Shown here: one piece after another, positions 49,584-60,950 of the stretch
Position numbering within the stretch: position 1 is the first letter of the stretch
Layout of the letters: each line of letters begins with the position of its first letter
Origin: Prostheceraeus crozeri
Taxonomy: Eukaryota > Platyhelminthes > Polycladida > Euryleptidae
Length of the DNA stretch: 64,000 nucleotides
Assembly (NCBI GenBank): GCA_907163375.1
Contig: CAJQUW010009054.1
Span: 99,289 to 163,288, forward strand
Direction of reading: 5' to 3'
Made by a program: the position numbers and the translations under genes
The notes under the pieces: model-generated
Seen by the model: only the letters and a program-made list of their open reading frames with translations
Databases searched by the model: none
Told to the model about the DNA's origin: nothing

Positions 49584-51001
49584 AAGTTGCAGAACACGTC
49601 CTTGAACAAAGACTCCGATCGATGGTTGCTCTGGATGAGATGCAATTTGGCTTCATTCCCGGCAAGTCAACAACAGATGCTATCTTCATAGCCAGACAAC
49701 TGTTGGAGAAACACGCGGCGAAGAAGAAGCAACTCTTCCCAGCATTTGTCGATCTAGAGAAGGCATTCGACCGTGTTCCCCGTGAAGTCTTCCAATGGGC
49801 GCTTCGTCAAGCGGGGGTTGAAGAGTGGCTAGTGCGGTCAGTGATGACTATGTACAAGGGAGCGAAGACCTTTGTGCGCTCTAATACCGGGGACAGCAGC
49901 GAATTCGAAGTGAAGGTTGGTGTTCACCAAGGCTCGGTGCTCAGTCCATTGCTGTTTGCCGTGGTGATGGACTCCGTCTCCAAGAATGTACGGGAAGGTC
50001 TTCCTTTTGAAATGATGTATGCTGATGACCTCGTTCTCATGGCACAGTCTGTTTCTGAGCTCAAGGGAAAGTTGCTTCGGTGGAAAGCGAGTCTAGAAGC
50101 TAAGGGATTGGCCATCAATGCTGCGAAAACTAAGGTCATGGTGACCGACGACAGGGACGACTTGAAGGTGTCTTATTCCGTCAAGTGGCCGTGTGGTATT
50201 TGTGGTAAAGGCGTTGGTGCCAATGCAATCAGGTGTTGCTCATGCTGCAAATGGATACACTGGAAGTGCACGCACATCAGAGGACGGATAGCAAACGCGC
50301 CCCAAAACTACTCGTGTAGTAGGTGTGAAAACGCGAGCCAAGACCGAAGCCAACAACCCAAGACCACTTCACTGGATATGGATGGTGACTCAGTTGAGAA
50401 AGTCGAGAACTTCTGTTATCTTGGAGATGTGCTCGAGTCAAGAGAAGGTGTGGACTTGGCGGTGACGACGAGAATCCGTGGCGGATGGAAGAAGTTCAAG
50501 GAGATGTCTGCCTTCCTAACATCAAAGGGCCCTTCGCTTATGACAAAGGGAAAGGTGTATGCTGCGTGTGTGAGGCAATGCATGACCTACGGGTGTGAGA
50601 CGTGGGCAATGCGGTCAGACCACGAGCAGTTGTTGGAGAGAGCAGAGATGAGGATGGTGAGATAGATGTGCAGGGTGAAGCTGGCAGACAGGAGATCAAA
50701 TGATGAACTAAGAAAAGCAATGGGGATTGAGAACATCTTGGCAGTCATCAGCAGGCAGATGCTGCGCTGGTTTGGCCATGTGAGGAGGAGGGAAGAGAGC
50801 AGTTGGCTGAGAAGGGTGGACGAGATGGAGGTGGAAGGAAAGAGACCATCAGGCAGGCCGAAGAAAACGTGGAGACACACAGTCCGAGAAGACATGCGGA
50901 AATTTCGTTTGAAGGAGGAAGACACTTTAGATCGTGAGTTGTGGAGAAGAGCCATCAGAAGAAACCCCGTCCAACCCAGCGAGTCTGGAAAACGGACGTA
51001 A
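49541..51001 (+). pseudogene. RTE ORF, reverse transcriptase and PHD finger part
   Basis: Reads SYRGIKLLEHGMKVAEHVLE, FGFIPGKSTTDAIFIARQLL, AFVDLEKAFDRVPREVFQWA, VGVHQGSVLSPLLFAVVMDS and the catalytic MMYADDLVLMA. After the thumb comes a C4HC3 PHD-like finger (CGIC, CCSC, CKWIHWKC, CSRC) at about 50191-50330, then ENFCYLGDVLESREG, YGCETWAMRSD, a single TAG, and CRVKLADRRSNDELRKAMGI, LRWFGHVRRREE, GRPKKTWRHTV. The finger is in the same place as in the diverged copy at 19957-21648, so it is part of the element and not an accident. Confidence 0.87.
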
Positions 51002-51025
51002 AAGGATTGATTGATTGATTGATAT

Positions 51026-52485
51026 TCCATGTGTCCTACAAAAATCAATTAATATTAAGATGTGATAGATTTAATCATTGGATCATCTTCAGATTATCAT
51101 CTTGGATCATCTTCAAAGATAGTGACGGAATGTCTTTAACGTAATTAATATTGTGTCAATCAATATATTGATGGTCTAATGTGGATACATAAGACCTAAA
51201 TTACGGTATGTGAATACATGCATTCAAGATAAAGATCAGCAGTTTAAAGAAATTTTAAAGTTTTCACAGCTCTCAATTCTCACACATGTCTCATTTTTTG
51301 GAAAATGTGCTCGTTAATCAACATATAAATGGTATCTTTTCTGGTGACAGCAACTGCTTAACAAAATGCAAACAGAGCATACATTGTCGTGAAACTCGTG
51401 ACAAGATTATGAAAAACGTGAAAACGATTTCCTCCAAGAACAGGAATGGCGGTCTTCGTCGATAGATAAATCTCCTTCTAACTTGTTTCTTCCTGAGATA
51501 TTCTTTCTCATTCTGCCGTTGACAGAAGAAAGTCGCAAGTTCATTTCTGATGATTTTGACTTTGACAACCATTTTATTGATTCTCATCACCAATGCGCAA
51601 TTGTGATCTACAATCAGTTTTCGAACAAGATGTTCTCACTATTTTCAAAAATCAGCTCCTTAAAAGAAAATATTCTTGGCAGTGGTTCACGCAGAGAATG
51701 ATTCGCATGGATCGTAGAAGTTCAAACGAAGCATCATCATCTCCAAAACAGAATAGTAAGTCGTCATCGAGAAACCTAAATTGAAAATCCTTATTGAACA
51801 TCTAAAGTCATGACTTCACTATTATGTACTCATTTGATGTCAGCAGCATGTACTGATACCTAACTTTCCGACATTATTTTCTAATTTTTAGTTCATTTTT
51901 CAAATGCCGGTGATTTAAGTTTTGCTGTTCCCGATGTCTCAATTCCAGTCTTTCCCAGGAACCATTATTTCCGTTACACACTGTCAATAAAATGTGAAAT
52001 ATACTTGATACACATGTGTTATGCGTATGAAAATAAGATTTTGTCAGCAGCCAGTTTAACCACACAAATTTTTGCATTATTTGCAACATTTTTTTAGTTG
52101 TATAATTTGCATTATTTTTAGCAAATGAGTATTTATCTCACTTTATACAATTTGGCAGCGTACTTTTCGAATTATTATTTGCATTTCAATTTCTGGAATA
52201 GGTCAAATAAAGTATGAAACATCGTTGTGTTAATTTTCATGTGTTGTGTAAAAAGCAGTTCTTCATCACAAGTTATAAGCAGGGGTGCAAGGAGTAGCCT
52301 ATTCGGTCTGACCGAATATTCATCCTAATGGAAAGCATTTTAAAGCTACTTGGTGTTTGGATGAATTTATGGGATTCAGATGTGCAGCTTGATAACAATG
52401 ACTTCTTAAGTTATGCCAATTCAACGGCTCTGTCATAATTATGTCATATGTAATCTAGGGCATCATAATTCCCAGAATGTATTAC
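51026..52485 (-). other. TUT intron, nothing firm
   Basis: Remainder of the last intron. Overlapping + frames at 51483-51784 encode a plausible-looking peptide (DVLTIFKNQLLKRKYSWQWF) but have no splice sites or family I recognise. Confidence 0.4.
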
Positions 52486-52861
52486 CTGGATTGGACATTT
52501 GCTGCACTCTGGTTGGAAAATGACCGCCTCTTGGACCACCCCGGATCGGTTGCGATTGCTGCTGAGGATGGTGATGATGATGAATGGCAGTTGGAACTGG
52601 AGATTGCTGAAGGGGCATTGTGGATTTTGGGCTTTGAACTGTAGGATGTTGATGAACTTGAGCCGGAGTGCTCTGGTGTTGATGAAGCTGTATGGGAGAC
52701 TGCTTGTGACTTGACATGACCGATTGAGGATGATGCTGAGGCGTGGGCCACATGGATCGGACGGGAGCATTGATGGAAGCCTGGTTGGAGACTGGACCCA
52801 TACCAACTATACAAGGATCCTGATTTGGATCTAGCTCCAACCGTGGCAAAGTATTTCCAAC
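52486..52861 (-). CDS. TUT4: TUT4/7-like exon, His/Gln/Pro-rich tail
   Basis: 376-bp exon, acceptor TTTATTCAG before 52861 and donor CAG|GTAATA after 52486. It begins in phase 0 (VGNTLPRLELDPNQDPCIVG) and becomes strongly biased: HQHQSTPAQVHQHP, IHHHHHPQQQSQP and RGGPRGGHFP. No folded domain is expected. The three open frames here on the - strand overlap, but only this one joins in phase with both neighbours. Disordered Q/P/H tails are known at the C-termini of animal TUT4/7. Confidence 0.85.
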
Positions 52862-53197
52862 CTGAATAAAGGAAATAGCAGAAAATGTAAAACGCAATGG
52901 CTGAGATTTCAAATTTAAAAATCGACGCTAAATGGAAGATAGCATGCACTAACATAAATGAATCCACAGCGATTTTCAATTTACTAATTTCAATCTTTAT
53001 ATCATATTTATCATGATGAATCGGACTAGTAAACTGAATGATTTCAAAACCCAAAGTAGACAAGTAGGTCGAATTTTGAGTTTTCTTTTGCTATCATCTT
53101 ATTTGATGGTCAATGCAATATCGCAATCAGCAGAGTCCTCGTCCGTAAGTTTTTTAGCATAAATAAGCGATTCTTCAGAATTTTTGCTATTGTTGAC

Positions 53198-53524
53198 TCA
53201 GTGATAGCGGGCTCGTGTGGTAGGGCAGCCCTCAACACTTGGAATGGATTGAATTTGGACTAGCGTGTACTCTGCATGCTCTTCCACGGTCTGCATTATC
53301 TTTGCCATCATTTCTTCATCAACTTTGACGCTTCTTGCTCCACCCCGAGGACGAACAACAAGGCCTGTTTCTTGAAATCGTCGTACTATTCCCCATGCCG
53401 TTGTCCTTCGAACACCTAGGACAGCCGTCGTTTGAACACAATCTTCGCCATTACATGTATTAAATGCGTCAACTATGCGCGACTTATCTACCTCAGGGAT
53501 TCGAGCTCTTGGTATGACTAACAA
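53198..53524 (-). mobile_element. Tc1/mariner-type transposase N-terminal fragment
   Basis: On the - strand a 108-residue open frame reads RARIPEVDKSRIVDAFNTCN, LGVRRTTAWGIVRRFQETGL, VVRPRGGARSVKVDEEMMAK and TVEEHAEYTLVQIQSI. This is a bipartite helix-turn-helix with an 'RPRGG' linker, as in a Tc1-like family whose members begin 'MPRGRxxxEDRxRIVxAxExGxDY'. The catalytic domain is absent and no terminal repeats are visible, so this is a 3'-deleted fossil in a TUT intron. A 9-bp-arm palindrome (TGATCATTT-ATA-AAATGATCA, 53584-53604) lies nearby. Confidence 0.6.
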
Positions 53525-54192
53525 TTGCCTCTATCAATCGCTGCTCCGTTGAACAAACTGATTTTTTTATGAGTCATGCGACATGATCATTTATAAAATG
53601 ATCAATTTCGCTCATGAAGCGTAATCAGTTTCTAATCGTAAGAAAGTCATCTGATGAGCAAAGCAACCGTTATGTTTGTCTGAAGAGCCAATATGGACTG
53701 TATGGCCAATGGAGTACTTGCTACGATAGGGTACAATTGGGTTAGTGTATCTTACCAGGTCCCATATGAAATCCTATTACCACTCTTGAATGCAGGGTTG
53801 CCAACGCCAAACGATCAAAATAGTGATCTATAAATTTACAAGAAAGTGACTAAATAGTTGTGTTTTTAAGGTTTTGATAGAACCGACAGTCTGCAAATTT
53901 CTACCGGCGACTCAAGTATGACGTAAGCCTAATATCATTTCATAAATTTATATTTATTTCAGTTTTGTTCGGTTACTACTATCTGCCTACTATGCGTACG
54001 CGGTTACATTAAATACTACCAGTAGCTCATAAATCATTTCGTTGCAATAATATGAATGGATATTTCGACAATGGGTTATTTCATCACAGGTACAATTGCA
54101 CACTGAGCTGGTGGTGTAGGACAACAGCCAACATCACAAGTGGATGAAAGACATGAGGAAGAAGACATCTGTCAAGAATGCAATATCACGAG

Positions 54193-55111
54193 TAGGGGTG
54201 CACCGGATTTGAAAATTTTAAATCCGGCCAGAAAAGGATTTACCAGACTTAGAGATAAAACAATTCTACATTACCCTACGTAAATTTGTTTTTCCTAAAT
54301 AGTACAATGCATCTATAGTAGTTACTTTGTACGTTTAAAAGCCACATTTGAAAGATATGTTGCCTTACCTGTAATTTGTCCATAATTTCAGGTTTAACTC
54401 TGACTGATTAACTCAGGTTTGATAGGAATAGAATTACTGGCTTGTCGATATCGGCGGATCTACCACACAACCTTGCAATTTCCCTTTTTCCTGAGCGTCA
54501 CCAGCAGCCCATGAGGATTGACAAGCAACCTTCCCACTTTCTGATACTGTTGACGCAATCCAGCTCAGTAGGTTGGGCGGCTTGATTATACTAAGAAGTT
54601 CACAACAAAAATGCGACGTGGCCGAAACCCCTCGCACGCATGGATAGAGGATTTATATTTTATCACTAAATTTCTCAGTAAGAACTCATTACCTAGCTAT
54701 CACGTCATTTGATGTAGACTTATTGGTAATAAAAAATTCGAAGGGAGTACTCTTTCATGAGACGCAAGAAAAATTCATTCAATTAATTTCCCTGAAGCGA
54801 CAGTCTATTTACATTCATTTCACAACGTAGTCAGTTATTTCCTTGTACGAGTGGCCTCCCGGAATTCAATGCCATTTGGTAAAAAGATCGGGCTGTGGTC
54901 ATTGGATGATAAATTGGATGTAAGCCTACTTCTACATGAAGTATTTTACAATACATACCGGAAATAGATAGGAATCATAAATAAGATAATAAAACAAATA
55001 TTATAGAGCTCCTTAGCAGAACGGTAAATAACGGCGGTGGGTAAAATGCCAGCATTTCAGATGCTGAAACTGCGGTTGAATTTGGAAAGTGTTGAATCCG
55101 GTGCACCCCTA
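54193..55111. mobile_element. hAT MITE with perfect target duplication
   Basis: Ends TAGGGGTGCACCGGATT and its exact inverse (AATCCGGTGCACCCCTA), flanked on both sides by ATCACGAG (54185-54192 and 55112-55119), a perfect 8-bp duplication. It is 919 bp long without a transposase frame; the 67-residue - frame at 54434-54637 shows nothing recognisable. It lies in the TUT intron between exons 52486-52861 and 55273-55910. Confidence 0.92.
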
Positions 55112-55272
55112 ATCACGAGACAATATTCTAATCGGTTGTTCATCAAAAATATTAGTTAATATTCTCGCATTTCAAGACGTAAAAAGGCTTCAAAAGAAGA
55201 TCGAGCTTGACCTCTCATTGCATAAAAATATACATCTCAGAGAAATGGAAAAAATGATGAGAATTTTTTTAC

Positions 55273-55910
55273 CTGTGCTGGTGATGTCCAGTACTGATAA
55301 TAGAGCTGGCTTAGAGCTTCTGGAGAACCTACCGTAGCCACCGGTACGGCAACATCTCGGTTGTTGACTGTCATCATCAGCGGTCGCACAGAGATATTGG
55401 AAGGTCCAAGCCCATTCGAGGATCCGACAGCTGGAACATATACGATTGGAGGCGCAACAGGGACAGTCGATGTAGGCATATGCATAAGATGGCCATGCAC
55501 TGTTGGCGCCGTTGAGACGGCCGGTCGTTCGTCCGTCTCTGCAGTGGGAGGACTGCAGTCTTCCTCCTCATCACAATCTTCCTCTTCTTCTTCCTCCTCC
55601 TCATCTTCCTCCTCTTCCTCTTCATCTTTCTCTTCCTCATCTCCACATTCAAGATCGCCTTCATCGGTCAACTCACTCGCCTCGTTCTGACTCTTACTCC
55701 GTCGACGTTGAGATGGACAATTGCGTGCGATATGTCCGATTACTCCACACAGCTTACAGCACCTGTCACGTGGTGCAGGACCAAGAGTTCCACTTAGCTT
55801 CGTTGGATCGAAAAGGTAATCTTTGAATTTGGAATGATGAACGTTGGGAGGGAATGGGGTGCGGAAATGGATAGCTGCTTTGAAGAGAACACGTTGAATG
55901 TATGTGGCCA
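55273..55910 (-). CDS. TUT4: TUT4/7-like exon: second CCHC knuckle and acidic run
   Basis: 638-bp exon, acceptor CTCTTTCAG before 55910 and donor CACAG|GTAAAA after 55273. It completes the PAP-associated domain (MATYIQRVLFKAAIHFRTPF, FDPTKLSGTLGP), then the zinc knuckle RDRCCKLCGVIGHIARNCPS (CX2CX4HX4C), a basic RRRSK, and a run of about 35 Glu/Asp residues, then a Pro/Val-rich linker. The position of a CCHC knuckle directly after the catalytic module is as in TUT4/TUT7, where it contacts the RNA tail. The long GAG/GAA run creates long antisense frames on the + strand that are not genes. Confidence 0.92.
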
Positions 55911-57246
55911 CTGAAAGAGTGAAATGTCCTGGTTATAAAACGCACAAAGCGCATATTGGTTATGGGAGAAATGAATTTCTAATTAACAGTTGGAAGCTAC
56001 GAAGTTAACTATGTTGTTGCTAGAAACGTGCTACTCTAAATAATTACTTGCTTTCATGGAACGACATGCTCTCACGCAACTTTTATCGACATTTCAAGCC
56101 ATCAGCAGTGTATAGGAAGGACGTATATCTATCGCTATGTTCATGACAGAAGGAATATCGATACTTTGTCCAAATAATAATATCACTTTTCCAGGAGTGA
56201 ATTATTAATTAATCTTCAAAAATAATACCGCTGTTTTCACGACAAAGCTATATTCCTTCGCATGCAAAATAAAAAAATGGTGAGGCAAACCGTACATTGA
56301 ATTCAAATAATCAAAGATATTTCTAAATCGACTTCAGGTCTTTCCAAATGATTTTCAGATTTTTCTAATTGAATTTCGGATATCTTCGAAGTTGAGATGT
56401 TAGCTATAAGAAATTCAATATGAGAAACATGCAATCATCCATGTCTGAAATAGACATGGAAAGGTGTAGTCCCACTAACTTGAACAAGGCGAAAATCCGG
56501 ATCTCCATGGAGTTAGCCTCTGAACTTAATGTCAAATTTTGTTATTTGAAGGAGAAGTTAGGGTTCACATCCAGGATAAAAATGAAGCAAGCCTAGCCCG
56601 TTTTTCTAGTCCCCGCTGCCCTGGGATGAAGTCCTTCCAATCCCTATTCCGCCTTCTTCGATTTTCGATAATATTTCTTCCTGGTCTTGCTTTGCACCTG
56701 GTCCTTCACTTTCATAACGGATCCCTTTTAGCCAAGACATAAAAAGTCAGACCATCAATAGAAGCACGACTGCTGAGTTTCACCTCTTCTGAGATCCTGT
56801 CAACTTTTCTTGCTTTGAGGATTTTGTCTCGCTAGATGTCTCAGCGCGATGTTCGAGCAGATTCACGTCATCCTTCATTGACCCTTAAAATCTTGTTGCA
56901 GGTCTCATCATGGGTTTTATTTTTGTTAGTGCTTTCAAAATGGTGTGATGCTTTTTGATTCTAACCATAATTGTTTGAACTGTCAATAAATGATATCACT
57001 TCGAAATTCAGCAGGCTAAAATATTTCATGTGACTCCTACTACACATCCGACTTCCCATACAGGTGCGCTCTTAATGTCCACTCCCCACTTAGTAATCCC
57101 CAATATGACTTCCATTTGAATAATGGAGCATTTTCGTTATTGCTTCACTTATCGCATTTGGCTCTGCGAGCTTGATTTTGAATACATTAACAAATGAAAT
57201 GTGTACTTCATGTCAATTAACAAAGTCCTATCAAGTTTTCACTTAC
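55911..57246 (-). other. TUT intron, nothing recognised
   Basis: 1.3-kb intron between exons 57247-57294 and 55273-55910 with no element I can name. Confidence 0.5.
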
Positions 57247-57294
57247 TTTTCTTCGAAAGTCCACAACCCAGATTATGATTGAGATCGAATGGAT
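57247..57294 (-). CDS. TUT4: TUT4/7-like 48-bp micro-exon
   Basis: Too short to appear as a long frame but unmistakable: acceptor TTTGTTTTGCAG, then (g)AT CCA... encoding DPFDLNHNLGCGLSKK, nearly identical to the IEDPFDLNHNLGAG motif of TUT4/7 that closes the catalytic module, then donor AAAA|GTAAGT. It joins the exon at 57356 (phase 1) and the exon at 55910 (phase 1), and both split codons (GAT, ATG) read correctly. Confidence 0.92.
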
Positions 57295-57355
57295 CTGCAA
57301 AATAAACACATTAAATGACATTATTTCATACATCTCCAAGTAAAACTAGCTTCAC

Positions 57356-57572
57356 CTTCGATGGCCAGATGTGCCTGTGTCCACAACTTCTCTAGACGAT
57401 GCAAAGGAGTAGTCTGCTTTATTGTCACTACATATTGACGCCAGTCAAACATTTGAGTGTAATAGCTGAGGAATCCAAGCCACAATTCTCCAACACTCTT
57501 GTTGTTTGTACACTTCCAGTTTGCTTTCACATACGATTCATCATCATTAAACCATGCGTCCCAGCCTTCAAT
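57356..57572 (-). CDS. TUT4: TUT4/7-like exon: PAP-associated domain
   Basis: 217 bp, acceptor TCATTACAG and donor GAAG|GTGAAG. Reads IEGWDAWFNDDESYVKANWK, CTNNKSVGELWLGFLSYYTQ, MFDWRQYVVTIKQTTPLHRL, EKLWTQAHLAIE. The SVGELWLGFLxYYTxxFDW pattern is the PAP/25A-associated domain core of terminal uridylyltransferases, which shapes the UTP-binding pocket. No disruptive changes. Confidence 0.93.
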
Positions 57573-57649
57573 CTGTAATGAATGGTGCATTTACTAATTT
57601 ACGCAATAATTTTCTGTCGCAGTCAATAGTGAATTTTAATTCAATTTTG

Positions 57650-58230
57650 TTAAGGGCTTCCGCTCAATAGGCAACCCGGTCGCGGCGACTATGGTCGTCG
57701 CAACCAGAATATTGAGTGACCACAGTAGCGACCAAATGACTCTTTTGAAATTGAGCTCAGCAATAAAGACAACGCGCTATGCCATTGTTAAGAAGAATAG
57801 ACAAGGGATGAAAAAAAACAGCTCATCCCAGCACATTTTCTTCATTAATATGAAATCATGTTCATCACATGTGATGTCTCATATTGTTGAGCGATTTTCT
57901 ATTTCCACTATAAACAGATCAACACAACTATGTCAATGCCATTATTCGTCAGCTACTCGCCTGCCTCATAAATCTAGTATAATAAGAAGGGGCTGTGAAT
58001 AAGAAAAGTGAAGATATAGCGTGGTCACCACGACCAGAAATACCAAGTGCGCACTCTACTAATGACTGCGATGTATTTTGATGGTTGCTGCGTTTTCGTG
58101 GTCACCTGTGCAACGCTGGTCTTTTCAGAGGTCGCGGCAACAGAGTACCTGGACTTCAGAGGAAATCCCAATGTCTCGGAGAGTTCTTGTTGGTCGCGAC
58201 AACCAAGATATCAGGGCTAACTTTTATTCT
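57650..58230. repeat. GGTCGCGRCRAC-type repeats, possible MITE
   Basis: GC-rich imperfect copies of GGTCGCGGCGAC/GGTCGCGACAACC near 57672, 57690, 58128 and 58193, plus GTGGTCACCACGACC near 58020, inside a TUT intron. They look like the ends of a small transposon, but I could not match a clean terminal repeat or target duplication. Confidence 0.3.
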
Positions 58231-59494
58231 AATGATGACTTTTCTCAAAACGTGAGAAGTCAACTGGGAAACCGGGAATCATACGTTTTATTCTCGTTGA
58301 TACTCGACTCCATTTTTATCAATCATTTTTATCGCAAGAAGACTGGTTTCACGCCACATCACACCGGTGTATCCACTGTTTTATTTTAAAATATCAATAG
58401 GCCTATAAAGCTTCTGTAACTTAGCATTCACAAAGCTTGTTAATTTTATGCAAACATATTGCATTTGAGTCTGTAGCTAAATTGATTTGTGACTTTCACT
58501 TTTCGAAGAGTACTGGTAGCAATGTATAAATATTACAAGAATATCTGGTAAAGTTTAGTAAAAATCTGAATCAATCTTAATAAAACATGTTTGCAAAACT
58601 ATTTCCGTCTCTTGCTCCCTCGTGGCTCAAGATCAATTTGATGAGAAATAGAGAGCATGTCTCTTCATACGGATTTGGAAGTGATGTTATCCTTTTTTCT
58701 TCAATTTCTTCAAAACTTGCAATTATGATGGTCTTCACTTTCTTCATCGAACTTTATTGTGGATTCTTACAATTGCTCCTCCATTAGCCTTCAAAATTTG
58801 CTTCTGTTTTCATACTTCCTTCTCATGAACATGTCTGTCTTTTCAGATGTCTCTCGGAGGAAAAGCATTTTTGGATTGTTCAACTCTTAAGCATCAACAT
58901 GCACTAAAACTACATCAACTTCCATTATCTGGTTCGTACTATCAACGGACGTACAAGACAAACACTGCGTAATAAGAATTAATATCGTGATTACAATATA
59001 CGTGTTCCAATTAAAGTTCGAAGGGACGGTAGCACCGGTAAGGAGAAACGTAACAGGTGAAATGGAGATCACACATAGTTTGAAATACAAACATTCGTCG
59101 AATTCATCCATGCATTCAACGCAATTTTTGATTGAACATTTGGAAAACAACGATGTTACTTGTTATATCAAAATTCACATATTTTCAAATTTTACACTGA
59201 ACAATAGGCGGAATTTTATTTGCGATTCATGTCAGTCTTAAAAGCACCAAACTTTCAAGATTCACAACAAGCAGCTGATACATGGTGTGAAAATCGATAT
59301 AATTCCACTCTTGCATGATAACTATCGCTAAAGTTGTTTCAGCAACAAGCAAAACACGACATCAAAGCATACAAATCTACACAAACAAGTAAGAAGAGTG
59401 ACATTGATTTAATACATACAATTAGAGGAAAGGATCAATGAGATAACATTGCGATCGAAGTATCCGCAGAAGTCATAATCCTTCAAGATGTTTT

Positions 59495-59640
59495 AGACTA
59501 TTTTCGGGCATTTGGTCAATTTTCTGAAGAAAACGTTCAGACATTGAGGCATTTTCTGAAGAAAAGTTTCGGGCATATTTCTGAAAAGTTTAGACATTCT
59601 GGATTTTCTGAAGAATAAGTTCGGGCGTGACGCTTTGGTA
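59495..59640. repeat. Imperfect ~30-40-bp tandem repeat
   Basis: Four to five degenerate copies of TTTTCTGAAGAAAAGTTCGG in a TUT intron. Confidence 0.7.
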
Positions 59641-59996
59641 TTCGGGCATGAGTAGAATCACGGTATTAAATCATCCAGATATTCTCTGTTTCCTTCAACC
59701 GTCCCGGGACTTCATCAAATTTCTTCTACTTCTAGGTGATTTACTAACAATGAACATGGTTATTTCATGGTTATGGCTTTTTACAGATCAATTCTTAATT
59801 TTAAGTTAAAAATTTATAGCTGTTGAGCTTTAAATTTCAGTGATGCATCATAAATATCACACAATCACATATCTATGTAACATTCCTGGACGTGACTTTA
59901 CAAACGGAGGGTTTGCTATCTTTGAATCTTAAGGCTACATATTTGATATCGATTGATCTAATGCAGATACAAATGAATGTCATATTCCATGCTCAC

Positions 59997-60140
59997 CTCT
60001 AAGATAGGTTTTGGTTTTCCAGGTGGATACAATTCTTGCAAACAAGGAATGACGCCCTCATACATGAGATAATGAAGCATAAGGATGATGTAAGCGTATG
60101 ACGACAGACTTCCTCTCGAAGCATCACCAATATTGCATAT
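59997..60140 (-). CDS. TUT4: TUT4/7-like exon: NTase central domain
   Basis: 144 bp, acceptor TTTATTCAG and donor AGAG|GTGAGC, phase 0 at both ends. Reads ICNIGDASRGSLSSYAYIIL, MLHYLMYEGVIPCLQELYPP, GKPKPILE. GDASRGSLSSYAYxxMxxxxL is the signature of the TUT/GLD-2 type central domain helix, with the serine and tyrosine that contact the nucleotide. Confidence 0.94.
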
Positions 60141-60199
60141 CTGAATAAAGAAATTCCTCATCAATTAGAAAATACCGGAAAACCATTTTAAATACTTAC

Positions 60200-60358
60200 T
60201 TTAGCTAGAATTTTCACAACAAATCCCAAAGTTTTTACACGCTCATCCATACAACAGTAAGTGAGTAGCAAGCGGGTATTCTGCAGTGCCAATCGATTAT
60301 TGAGACTTAGATCCCCTTCTTGATTCGATGACTTGTGTTGGAATTTAACGATTGGAAC
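60200..60358 (-). CDS. TUT4: TUT4/7-like exon: third catalytic Asp
   Basis: 159 bp, acceptor TTCCTATATAG and donor TAAA|GTAAGT, phase 0. Reads VPIVKFQHKSSNQEGDLSLN then NRLALQNTRLLLTYCCMDER and VKTLGFVVKILAK. VPIVKF and EGDLSLNNRLALQNT match the strand bearing the third catalytic carboxylate (the D of EGDxSL), so together with the DVD in the preceding exon the complete triad is present. Confidence 0.94.
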
Positions 60359-60539
60359 CTATATAGGAAAACAAATATACGTCTATTATTCAAGCTGCAC
60401 ATGCACGTATTTCAAAAAAAATTAGAGGAATAATAGGCGGTGAGACCATCCGCAACTACACTTGAGCCTTGCAGTCAATCAGCGAATAGACATGCGCATG
60501 ACATCATTGACCCCCAAGTTCAATATACTTCGCGTGAAG

Positions 60540-60950
60540 TTGCATTAATTATTTAGAACTCAATCACTATACTGGGTGTTGTCTTCCATGTCTTGGAAGT
60601 GGAATGACCATACCAGATATGTGACAAAAAGGGCAGCACGAAATGTTCATCTTTTGAAATTACTTAGCCGTATTCCCAGTGTCAATAAGCATGACCTGAT
60701 GCTGATATATCAGCAACTCATCTTGAGCATTAAAGAGTACAACAGCCCACTTATGATTGGTATGAAAGCGAAGGATGCTCAGATACTTGAGAATCTGCAG
60801 AAACGGTGCCACAGAATAATTTGCGGAAAATACTGTTCCTTTAACTGTATGAGGCCCTTGTCGTAACGACGCAAAGACAGATCGTTGAATCTGTTCTCAT
60901 AATCACTCACTCCTGGTCACGATATGGTCCCTCCTAGACTCGTTTATGCG
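60540..60950 (+). mobile_element. CR1/jockey-type LINE fragment
   Basis: LGVVF-like start (TGGGTGTTGTC at 60573), then SWKWNDHTRYVTKRAARNVH, LLKLLSRIPSVNKHDLMLIY, QQLILSIKEYNSPLMIG and LENLQKRCHRIICG. Same post-catalytic region as the fragment at 32940-33740, but from a diverged relative and far shorter. It lies in a TUT intron in the opposite orientation. Confidence 0.65.

Larger units (their letters stand above)
47395..51023 (+). mobile_element. RTE-clade LINE, nearly full-length, young
   Basis: A 3.6-kb element opposite to the host gene in whose last intron it lies. It has a 5' region with 72-bp tandem repeats (47506-47721), one long ORF with endonuclease and reverse transcriptase, and a short 3' end with (ATTG)n at 51006-51020, the simple-repeat tail usual for RTE. 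The exact 5' border (near 47395) and target duplication could not be fixed. Only one frameshift (near 49548, a one-base loss in the CGSYRGIK region) and one nonsense change (TAG at 50663-50665, where relatives have tryptophan) separate it from an open ORF, so it inserted recently. Confidence 0.88.

Noticed and set aside
52280-52330. hAT end CAGGGGTGCAAGG near 52284
   Set aside because: Looks like a hAT terminus, but no inverted partner or 8-bp duplication was found in the intron.
53793-53820. hAT end CAGGGTTGCCAACG
   Set aside because: Typical start of a hAT element, but the opposite end could not be found.
55361-55826. Serine- and leucine-rich + strand frames opposite the TUT exon
   Set aside because: They are the antisense translations of the Glu/Asp codon run in the real - strand exon.
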